Part shown: positions 1-5,179 of the stretch, piece after piece | Layout: each line of letters opens with the position of its first letter | Position numbering within the stretch: the stretch's first letter is position 1 | DNA from: an uncultured Eubacteriales bacterium | GTDB taxonomy: Bacteria; Bacillota_A; Clostridia; Oscillospirales; Oscillospiraceae | Direction: 5' to 3' | DNA: 6,798 nucleotides | NCBI GenBank assembly: GCA_900556015.1 | Contig: USNH01000048.1 | Location: forward strand, 1-6,798 | Made by a program: the position numbers and the translations under genes | The notes under the pieces: model-generated | The model's database searches: none | What the model saw: only the letters and a program-made list of their open reading frames with translations | What the model was told of the DNA's origin: nothing

Positions 1-118
1 CGCTTACTGCCAGAAGACCGGCATCATCTCCGGCTATGCTGACGGCACCTTCCGTCCCGAAGCAACCTGCACTCGCGGCCAGGCTGTCACCTTCATCTTC
101 CGCGCACTCGCAAAGTAA
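1..118 (+). CDS. C-terminal end of an S-layer homology (SLH) domain protein, partial
   Basis: The frame is already open at the left edge (first whole codon at base 2) and ends at TAA 116-118, leaving 38 residues. They read as the second half of an SLH repeat: a G-I-I-x-G-Y-x-D-G-T-F-x-P core, then a [13 protein letters not shown] helix. SLH domains bind secondary cell-wall polymers and hold exported proteins on the surface of Gram-positive bacteria. The domain lies at the very C-terminus, which is the usual place for the last of two or three SLH repeats. The two cysteines, one just before the core and one in the ATCTRGQ stretch, are in the style of SLH proteins from gut Oscillospirales. The enzymatic or structural part of the protein is outside the window, so its function cannot be given. 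The domain call is firm; the protein's role is unknown. Confidence 0.85.
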   Translation, partial: AYCQKTGIISGYADGTFRPEATCTRGQAVTFIFRALAK

Positions 119-200
119 TTAATAATTCGCAATTCTAACGATGTTTAGAGCTTATTTAATTAGTCTCTTGTTATAACTATTCGTTATGTTGCATAAAAGC

Positions 201-241
201 AGCGCCGCAGTGGTTCTCCACTGCGGCGTTGTGATTTTTTT
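201..241 (+). terminator. Rho-independent terminator of the SLH-protein gene
   Basis: A perfect 11-bp GC-rich stem (203-213 with 218-228) closes a TTCT loop. An A-T pair and a G-T pair extend it to 13 bp. It is followed four bases later by a run of seven T (235-241). It lies about 85 bases after the SLH stop codon. On the minus strand the same stem is followed only by TTTT (198-195), so it could act weakly in both directions and also stop the convergent DUF2156 transcript. Confidence 0.88.
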
Positions 242-261
242 AAGGCGCTGAAAGCGCCTTA
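241..261. repeat. Short perfect inverted repeat (hairpin) between convergent genes
   Basis: A 9-bp perfect stem, TAAGGCGCT (241-249) against AGCGCCTTA (253-261), has a GAA loop. It touches the T-run of the preceding terminator. Read on the minus strand it lies downstream of the DUF2156 gene, but it is followed by A residues and not T residues there. It is therefore not a classic terminator for that gene and more likely helps to stabilise the 3' end. Confidence 0.6.
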
Positions 262-311
262 GCTATCAGCTATTAGCTAACAGCTGTCAGCTAGCGAAGC
301 TCGCGAAGCTC
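261..311. repeat. Tandem heptamers (AGCTNNN x5) followed by a duplicated nonamer
   Basis: AGCT recurs exactly every 7 bases at 261, 268, 275, 282 and 289. The five heptamers are AGCTATC, AGCTATT, AGCTAAC, AGCTGTC and AGCTAGC. They are followed by two perfect copies of GCGAAGCTC at 294-302 and 303-311. The block ends one base before the last codon of the minus-strand gene. Positions 274-293 within it form a 20-bp palindrome with a single mismatched pair. No coding role is visible; it looks like a slippage-prone microsatellite or a remnant of an interspersed repeat. Confidence 0.8.
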
Positions 312-312
312 C

Positions 313-1185
313 CTATTCAAATTCGAGCCTGAATTTTTTCAGCATGTATTCGGGGAAGTATGATTGCTTTGCCCGGCGCAGCCCCTCGTCGCCCACGTCA
401 TCCTCGCGGTTAATGTATTGTATTCCGCACCTTTCAAGCTCCGTTTTCGCGAACAGGCAGTTTATCATCTGGAACGCGCCCTTGTACTCGCGCTTGCCCT
501 TTTCGATGTGAACTATCAGCGTATCGCCCATCACCTCGCCGATGCAGAATGCCGCGATCTCGCCGCCGACGTGCAGCGCGTAGCCCGTGCAGCCGTAGGC
601 CGCGAAGTCCTCGAGCACCTCGCGCGTGTGGTCGTTTTCGTATATCGCAAGCTCGCTCAGACCAGCGTCCGACCAGTCGTGCGCGCAGCACTCGGCGATG
701 CGGTGCGCGTTCTCGTTCGTTATCGGCTCGAGCGTGTAGTCAGGGTAGAGCTTCTCAAACTGGTGGATGAGGTTTCGCTTTTTGCTGTATTTTTTCCCGG
801 CGAGGTAGGCAAGATCCTCGGCCTTGTACATGTAGTCGGCAATGTCCGGCTCCTCGGCGGCGGTGAAGCTAAATTCCTGCCGCAGCTCGCCGAGCGCGTC
901 CTCGGGCACGAGGCTCATCGTAAGCCCTGCGCCGACCGTCTCGCGCAGCGCGCGCACCCTGTCGCACAGACTGCCCTCGCCCGTCGGCAGCAAATAGTCG
1001 TACTCGCCGCCGTGCCGCGATCTTTCGCGCATGAACAGAACTCCGTCCTCTGTCTTGTATTCGTAGCCGAATCTGTCGGCCCACATGAAAACGCCCAGCA
1101 CCGAGTAGTCGCACGAGCGATACTGCGCGCGCAGGTACGGGCGCAGAGCGCCCACGTCGCTTAATGTGATTTGTTTGAAATCCAA
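313..1185 (-). CDS. DUF2156 / phosphatidylglycerol lysyltransferase C-terminal-like protein (GNAT fold)
   Basis: This 290-residue soluble protein has the hallmarks of the bacterial DUF2156 family. A Y-M-Y-K-x-E-D-L-x-x-L-x-G-K-K-x-x-K-K-R-N segment lies at about residues 118-138, followed by H-Q-F. The C-terminal signature Y-I-N-R-E-D-D-x-G-x-E-G-L-R-x-A-K-x-S-Y-x-P lies at 257-278. The family shares the tandem GNAT-like fold of the MprF catalytic domain and FemX-type aminoacyl-tRNA-dependent transferases, but members of this length lack the MprF membrane part, and their substrate is unknown to me. No signal peptide or membrane helix is seen. The start is TTG at 1185-1183, with an AGAGG Shine-Dalgarno site (1199-1195) nine bases before it. 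The length is usual for the family. It is transcribed away from secA from its own promoter and converges on the SLH gene. Codon choice (many GCG and CTC) matches the first third of secA. The family call is strong; the function is not established. Confidence 0.85.
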   Translation of the reverse strand: MDFKQITLSDVGALRPYLRAQYRSCDYSVLGVFMWADRFGYEYKTEDGVLFMRERSRHGGEYDYLLPTGEGSLCDRVRALRETVGAGLTMSLVPEDALGELRQEFSFTAAEEPDIADYMYKAEDLAYLAGKKYSKKRNLIHQFEKLYPDYTLEPITNENAHRIAECCAHDWSDAGLSELAIYENDHTREVLEDFAAYGCTGYALHVGGEIAAFCIGEVMGDTLIVHIEKGKREYKGAFQMINCLFAKTELERCGIQYINREDDVGDEGLRRAKQSYFPEYMLKKFRLEFE

Positions 1186-1216
1186 CGGTGGATACCTCTT
1201 TTCGCGTGATGCGGCT

Positions 1217-1246
1217 ATTATAACATATCACCCATGCCGATAACAA
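1217..1246 (-). promoter_or_regulatory. Sigma-A-type promoter of the DUF2156 gene
   Basis: On the minus strand a perfect TATAAT (1222-1217) lies 18 bases downstream of TTGTTA (1246-1241), which matches four of six bases of the -35 consensus. Initiation would fall near 1210, about 25 bases before the TTG start and just upstream of the AGAGG ribosome site. Confidence 0.7.
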
Positions 1247-1250
1247 GCGC

Positions 1251-1299
1251 AGAAAAAGTCATGAAAAGACATAAAAAGCCATGCCGTAGGACTTTTTTT
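1251..1299. repeat. A/T-tract direct and inverted repeats between divergent promoters
   Basis: The 11-mer AAAAAGTCATG (1253-1263) recurs as AAAAAGCCATG (1273-1283), 20 bases on with one mismatch, and a related AAAAGACAT sits between them. AAAAAGTC (1253-1260) is also the exact reverse complement of GACTTTTT (1290-1297). The repeats sit two helical turns apart between the minus-strand -35 box and the plus-strand -10 box. They could be a regulator site or just curved, promoter-activating A-tract DNA; no known operator is recognised. Confidence 0.45.
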
Positions 1300-1321
1300 A
1301 TTCACAATTATATGCTACAAT
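1293..1321 (+). promoter_or_regulatory. Probable extended -10 promoter of secA
   Basis: TGCTACAAT (1313-1321) is an extended -10 element with five of six matches to TATAAT. The T-tract at 1293-1299 occupies the -35 position and is only a weak match. Initiation would fall near 1328, leaving an untranslated leader of about 33 bases that contains the ribosome site for the ATG at 1361. This also argues against translation from the in-frame GTG at 1328. Confidence 0.55.
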
Positions 1322-1347
1322 CTATTTGTGAAATTATATTTACATAC

Positions 1348-1353
1348 GAAAGG
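1348..1353 (+). promoter_or_regulatory. Ribosome binding site that fixes the secA start
   Basis: GAAAGG lies seven bases before the ATG at 1361. The frame is open further left from a GTG at 1328, but that codon has no ribosome site and would add 11 residues before the conserved M-G-F-F-S-K-L-F-G start of SecA. Confidence 0.75.
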
Positions 1354-1360
1354 CAATAAT

Positions 1361-4105
1361 ATGGGCTTCTTCAGTAAACTTTTCGGCAGCCACACCGATC
1401 ATGAGCTTAAAAAAATATACCCTATCGTCGATAAGATAGAGGCGCTCGAGCCGCAGATGCAGGCGCTTTCCGATGCCGAGCTGCGCGCAAAAACCGCCGA
1501 GTTCCGGAACCGCTATGATAATGGCGAGGATCTCGACTCCATGCTCCCCGAGGCATTCGCCGCGGTGCGCGAGGCCGCGTGGCGCGTCCTCGGCATGAAG
1601 CCGTTCCGCGTCCAGCTCATCGGCGGCATCGTCCTGCATCAGGGCCGTATCGCCGAAATGAAGACCGGCGAAGGCAAGACCCTCGTCGCGGTCATGCCGG
1701 CGTACCTCAACGCCATCACCGGCAACGGCGTGCATATCGTCACCGTCAACGACTACCTCGCCCGACGCGACAGCGAGTGGATGGGCAAGGTACACAGATT
1801 CATGGGTCTCGACGTCGGCCTGATCGTCCACGGCCTGACCAATGAGGAGCGCAAGGCCGCCTACGCCGCCGACATCACCTACGGCACCAATAACGAGATG
1901 GGCTTTGACTATCTGCGCGATAACATGGCCATTTACAAGGAAAGCCGCGTCCAGCGCGGCCACGCCTTTGCCATCGTTGACGAGGTCGACTCGATCCTCA
2001 TCGACGAAGCGAGAACACCGCTTATAATCTCCGGCCAGGGCGACGAGAGCACCGATCTCTACCGTCAGGCAAACGATTTTGTCGCCGGACTTAAAAAGAA
2101 GGTCTATGCCTCCACCGACTCCAAGGAGGAAGAGGACGAGAGCATCGACGCCGACTACGTCGTTGACGAAAAAGCGCGCACGGCGACGCTCACCGCGCGC
2201 GGCATTGCCAAGGCAGAGCGCGCGTTCAGCCTTGAAAACTATGCCGATATCGAAAACTCGACCCTCACGCACCATATCAATCAGGCTCTGCGTGCGCACG
2301 GCATCATGAAGCGCGATGTGGACTACGTGGTCAAGGACGGCGAGGTGGTCATCGTGGACGAGTTCACCGGCCGTCTCATGTTTGGCCGCCGCTACTCCGA
2401 GGGACTGCACCAGGCCATCGAAGCCAAGGAGCACCTGTCCGTCCAGCGCGAGAGCAAGACGCTGGCCACCATCACGTTCCAGAACTACTTCCGTCTCTAC
2501 CGCAAGCTCTCCGGCATGACCGGCACGGCCCTGACGGAGGAGGAGGAATTTGCCACCATCTACGCCCTGGACATCATCGAGATCCCCACCAACCGTCCCA
2601 TCGCCCGTATCGACAACGAGGACAGCGTCTATAAGACCGAGAACGGCAAATACCGCGCCGTCATCCGCCAGGTGAAGGAGTGCCACGCCAAGGGCCAGCC
2701 CGTCCTGGTGGGCACGGTCTCCATCGAGAAGAACGAGCTGCTGGGCAAGATGCTGGCCCGCGAGGGCATCAAGCACAACCTGCTCAACGCCAAGAACCAC
2801 GAGAAGGAGGCCGAGATCGTGGCCCAGGCCGGCCAGTTCGGCGCTGTCACCGTGGCCACCAACATGGCGGGCCGTGGTACGGATATTATGCTGGGCGGCA
2901 ACGCCGAGTACATGGCCAAGAACGACCTCCGCAAGGCGGGCCTCACCGATGAGCTCATCGCCGAGGCCACCGGCTACGCCGAGACGGACAACCAGGAGAT
3001 CCTGGATGCCCGCAAGCTGTTCGCCGACAAGCTGGCCCAGCACAAGGCCGAGATCGCCGGCGAGGCCGACAAGGTTCGCGCCGCCGGCGGCCTGTTCATC
3101 ATCGGCACGGAGCGCCACGACTCCCGCCGTATCGACAACCAGCTCCGTGGCCGCGCAGGCCGCCAGGGCGACCCCGGCGAGACCCGCTTCTACATCTCCC
3201 TGGAGGACGACCTGATGCGCCTCTTTGGCGGCGACCGCGTCACCTCCATCATGGAGCGCATGAACATCGACGAGGATACCCCCATTGAGAACAAGGTTCT
3301 CTCCCGCGCCATCGAGCAGGCCCAGACCACCGTGGAAAGCCGCAACTTCCAGGCCCGTAAGTCCGTACTGGAGTACGACGACGTGATGAACAAGCAGCGC
3401 GAGATCATCTACGGCCAGCGCAAGCAGGTGCTGGACGGCATGGATGTCAAGGGCATCATCATGGGCATGATGAACGGCGCTATCGCCAACCTGGTTCACA
3501 ACGCCTTTGTCGGCACGGATCACCTGGACATGGCCGCCTGCCGCGAGCTGCTCCGCAGCGTGGAGGGCGTCTACTTCACCAAATACACCGTCAGGATCGA
3601 CGAAGCCCAGCTGCCCACCATGACCGCCGAGGACTTCATCGACCTGTTCACCCAGGCCGCCGCCGACTTCTACGAGAAGAAGGAGCAGGAGATCACCCCG
3701 CCCATCATGCGTGAGCTGGAGCGCGTGGTGCTGCTCCGCGTGGTGGATGAATACTGGATGGAGCACATCGATGCCATGCAGGACCTGCGCCAGGGCATCC
3801 GTCTCCGGGCCTACGCCCAGACCAACCCGGTGGACGCCTACAAGAAGGAGTCCCTGGAGATGTTCGAGGAGATGATCGATGCCATGAAGGAGGAGACGGT
3901 GCGCCGTCTGTACTCCGTCCGCCTGCGTAAGGACGAGGAGGTCAAGCGTGAGCGCGTGGCCAGCGGCATGACCGAGAACGTGGGCGGCGACGGCACGGTG
4001 AAAAAGCGCCCCACCAAGGTGGTCAAGGTAGGCCGCAACGACCTCTGCCCTTGCGGCAGCGGCCTGAAGTGGAAGAAATGCACCTGCAAGGAGTACCACT
4101 CTTAA
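1361..4105 (+). CDS. secA: Preprotein translocase ATPase SecA
   Basis: SecA is the cytosolic motor that binds SecYEG and uses ATP to push unfolded preproteins across the membrane. The 914-residue product is complete. It has the M-K-T-G-E-G-K-T Walker A loop (100-107), V-D-E-V-D Walker B (206-210) followed by I-D-E-A-R-T-P-L, and a preprotein cross-linking domain ending near the conserved F-T-G-R-x-M-x-x-R-R-Y-S-x-G-L-H-Q (335-351). T-S-x-M-T-G-T-A-type motifs follow near 384-390. The second nucleotide-binding domain has [10 protein letters not shown] (500-509) and [11 protein letters not shown] (594-604). The two-helix-finger W-M-E-H-I-D-A-M lies near 799-806, and there is a C-terminal zinc SEC-C motif (891-909). 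About 57 residues are inserted between the GGN at 512-514 and the [11 protein letters not shown] at 576, which makes it longer than the 841-residue Bacillus protein; clostridial relatives often carry this. The last zinc ligand is C-T-C where CC or CH is usual. Codon usage changes sharply near codon 315-320. Confidence 0.98.
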   Translation: MGFFSKLFGSHTDHELKKIYPIVDKIEALEPQMQALSDAELRAKTAEFRNRYDNGEDLDSMLPEAFAAVREAAWRVLGMKPFRVQLIGGIVLHQGRIAEMKTGEGKTLVAVMPAYLNAITGNGVHIVTVNDYLARRDSEWMGKVHRFMGLDVGLIVHGLTNEERKAAYAADITYGTNNEMGFDYLRDNMAIYKESRVQRGHAFAIVDEVDSILIDEARTPLIISGQGDESTDLYRQANDFVAGLKKKVYASTDSKEEEDESIDADYVVDEKARTATLTARGIAKAERAFSLENYADIENSTLTHHINQALRAHGIMKRDVDYVVKDGEVVIVDEFTGRLMFGRRYSEGLHQAIEAKEHLSVQRESKTLATITFQNYFRLYRKLSGMTGTALTEEEEFATIYALDIIEIPTNRPIARIDNEDSVYKTENGKYRAVIRQVKECHAKGQPVLVGTVSIEKNELLGKMLAREGIKHNLLNAKNHEKEAEIVAQAGQFGAVTVATNMAGRGTDIMLGGNAEYMAKNDLRKAGLTDELIAEATGYAETDNQEILDARKLFADKLAQHKAEIAGEADKVRAAGGLFIIGTERHDSRRIDNQLRGRAGRQGDPGETRFYISLEDDLMRLFGGDRVTSIMERMNIDEDTPIENKVLSRAIEQAQTTVESRNFQARKSVLEYDDVMNKQREIIYGQRKQVLDGMDVKGIIMGMMNGAIANLVHNAFVGTDHLDMAACRELLRSVEGVYFTKYTVRIDEAQLPTMTAEDFIDLFTQAAADFYEKKEQEITPPIMRELERVVLLRVVDEYWMEHIDAMQDLRQGIRLRAYAQTNPVDAYKKESLEMFEEMIDAMKEETVRRLYSVRLRKDEEVKRERVASGMTENVGGDGTVKKRPTKVVKVGRNDLCPCGSGLKWKKCTCKEYHS

Positions 4106-4309
4106 ATTATTTCAAACGATACCCGCTCCGCTGGGCTATCGTTTGAGGAGGCTGCGGCCTGCTGCAAGCGCACGACGTGCGCGTCAAAGACGCGCCCGCG
4201 CACGTTTGCAGGCCGAGAAGAATTTTCGGCGACGTACACGCCGCCGCCGAAAATGAATTTGACTTTGTTTGCGCCTGCGGGCGCAAACTCTGCGAGGCCA
4301 TGACAGATG

Positions 4310-4337
4310 ACGGGCGGCGGCATCAGCCGCCGCCCGT
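4310..4337 (+). terminator. Strong GC hairpin ahead of pgeF; possible U-poor terminator or processing barrier
   Basis: ACGGGCGGCGG (4310-4320) pairs perfectly with CCGCCGCCCGT (4327-4337). A C-G closing pair (4321/4326) leaves an ATCA tetraloop, so the stem is 12 bp. It is followed by TTCTCC, not by a T-run, so it is not a standard intrinsic terminator. It ends about 16 bases before the pgeF ribosome site and could either end secA messages or protect the pgeF 5' end. Confidence 0.4.
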
Positions 4338-4352
4338 TCTCCGTCCCGCCGA

Positions 4353-4359
4353 AAGGAGG
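4353..4359 (+). promoter_or_regulatory. Ribosome binding site that fixes the pgeF start
   Basis: AAGGAGG, an almost full match to the 16S anti-Shine-Dalgarno sequence, ends four bases before the ATG at 4364. The same frame is open from an ATG at 4307, but that start lacks a ribosome site and lies at the foot of the hairpin at 4310-4337. The 19 extra residues would also not resemble the family's N-terminus. Confidence 0.8.
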
Positions 4360-4363
4360 CATT

Positions 4364-5179
4364 ATGTTCCGCACCGAAACGAAACACGGCGTGCCCCTCC
4401 GCATCTCTGATGCTCTGGATGACCCCGCCATCGTCCACGGCTTTTCCACCCGCCTGGGCGGCGTATCCCCCGCCCCGTGGGACAGCCTGAACCTGGACGA
4501 CCGCCGGGGCGACGACCTTGCCAACGTGCAGGAGAACTTCCGCCGCCTTTGCGCTGCGCTGGACGTGGATGTCCAACGCATCGTCCTCAGCCGTCAGGTA
4601 CACCGTGACGATGTCCGCACCGTCACCGCCGATGACTGCGGCAAGGGCCTGTGGAGGATGCAGGACTACGACAGCGCCGATGCCCTCATCACCGATGTGC
4701 CCCACATTCCGCTGGTGGTGTTCTCCGCCGACTGCAACGTGATATTGCTCCACGACCCGGTGCGCCGCGCCATCGGCGCGGCCCACGCCGGCTGGCGGGG
4801 CACGGCGCTGGGCATCGCCGCCAAGGCCGTCCGCGCCATGGCGGACACCTACGGCTGCGACCCGTCGGACATCCGCGCCGCCGTCGGCCCGGCCATCGGG
4901 CCGTGCTGCTTCGAGACGGACGGCGATGTGCCTGCCGCCCTCCGTGACGCGCTGGGCGCGCAGGTCGAGCCGTTCATCAGCTGGAACGGCCAGAAGTACC
5001 ACATCGACCTGAAATCCGTCAACGCCCTGTGGCTGCAAAACGCCGGCGTGAGATCCATCGACATCTGCCCGGACTGCACCTACTGCCTGCCCGACCTGTA
5101 CTGGAGCCACCGCCGCACCGGCCTGCGCCGGGGCGAACAGGCCGCCGTCATCTGCCTGAAAGGGGAGGGAACACGTTGA
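4364..5179 (+). CDS. pgeF: PgeF / YfiH (LACC1-like, DUF152) family protein
   Basis: The product is 271 residues, the usual size for this one-domain family. Family motifs appear in order: H-G-F-S-T-R-x-G-G-V-S (25-35), L-S-R-Q-V-H (75-80), D-A-L-I-T (106-110), S-A-D-C (121-124), A-A-H-A-G-W-R-G-T (139-147), I-G-P-C-C-F-E (178-184), and a C-terminal C-P-D-C-T-Y-C then S-H-R-R (235-251). The expected metal and catalytic residues H80, C124 and H141 are all present. The family was annotated as a polyphenol oxidase or laccase. Later work on relatives showed purine nucleoside phosphorylase/adenosine deaminase activity and, in Escherichia coli, a peptidoglycan-editing role, the source of the name. 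Which activity applies here cannot be told from sequence. It is cytoplasmic, with no signal peptide. It is preceded by AAGGAGG, and its TGA overlaps the TTG start of the next gene (TTGA, 5176-5179), so the two are probably translated together. Codon use resembles the 3' part of secA. Confidence 0.95.
   Translation: MFRTETKHGVPLRISDALDDPAIVHGFSTRLGGVSPAPWDSLNLDDRRGDDLANVQENFRRLCAALDVDVQRIVLSRQVHRDDVRTVTADDCGKGLWRMQDYDSADALITDVPHIPLVVFSADCNVILLHDPVRRAIGAAHAGWRGTALGIAAKAVRAMADTYGCDPSDIRAAVGPAIGPCCFETDGDVPAALRDALGAQVEPFISWNGQKYHIDLKSVNALWLQNAGVRSIDICPDCTYCLPDLYWSHRRTGLRRGEQAAVICLKGEGTR
5162..5168 (+). promoter_or_regulatory. Ribosome binding site for the TTG-started lipoprotein gene
   Basis: GGGGAGG inside the last codons of pgeF lies seven bases before the TTG at 5176. 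It supports this start over any upstream codon in the same open frame. Upstream codons would place a non-hydrophobic stretch read from pgeF in another frame ahead of a perfect lipoprotein signal peptide. Confidence 0.85.

Larger units (their letters stand above)
4106..4363. other. Hairpin-dense secA-pgeF intergenic region; possible interspersed repeat or structured RNA
   Basis: No gene is supported in these 258 bases. They hold five successive inverted repeats. One is CAAACGATA (4113-4121) with TATCGTTTG (4137-4145). The second is a compound structure whose outer arms are 4156-4167 and 4206-4214, with inner 7-bp stems 4179-4185/4189-4195 or, alternatively, 4176-4182/4198-4204. The third is ATTTTCGGCG (4222-4231) with CGCCGAAAAT (4245-4254). 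The fourth is GTTTGCGCC (4267-4275) with GGCGCAAAC (4280-4288) around a TGCG loop. The last is the GC-rich stem at 4310-4337. None of the first four has a following T-run. Base composition alternates between A/T-rich and GC-rich patches, unlike either flanking gene. The arrangement suggests an inserted palindromic repeat unit or a structured RNA, but no known RNA family is recognised. Confidence 0.55.

Noticed and set aside
261..311. CRISPR array
   Set aside because: Units are only 7 or 9 bases long with no spacers; this is a simple tandem repeat.
1328..1360. GTG start for secA at 1328
   Set aside because: There is no ribosome site before it, it coincides with the predicted transcription start, and the conserved SecA N-terminus begins at the ATG at 1361 with GAAAGG upstream.
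1340..4099. A 919-codon open frame on the minus strand across all of secA
   Set aside because: It is a shadow of a GC-rich gene read on the opposite strand. Its translation is low-complexity (long runs of A, G, V, L, H and D) with no motif, while the plus frame gives a complete SecA.
4259..4287. TTGACT at 4259-4264 as the -35 box of a separate pgeF promoter
   Set aside because: No -10-like sequence is found 16-18 bases downstream; that stretch is the GCGCAAAC arm of a hairpin.
4102..4301. Minus-strand open frames through the hairpin-rich gap, which read like plausible short proteins of about 64 residues or more
   Set aside because: The ATG at 4301 has no ribosome site, the frames overlap several strong hairpins, the longer one runs antisense into pgeF, and no family is recognised. 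Two overlapping frames are both open, which suggests composition and not coding.
4106..4363. prfB with its programmed frameshift, which follows secA in Bacillus and many Firmicutes
   Set aside because: No release-factor GGQ motif or in-frame UGA shift site is present between secA and pgeF; the gap is too short and non-coding.
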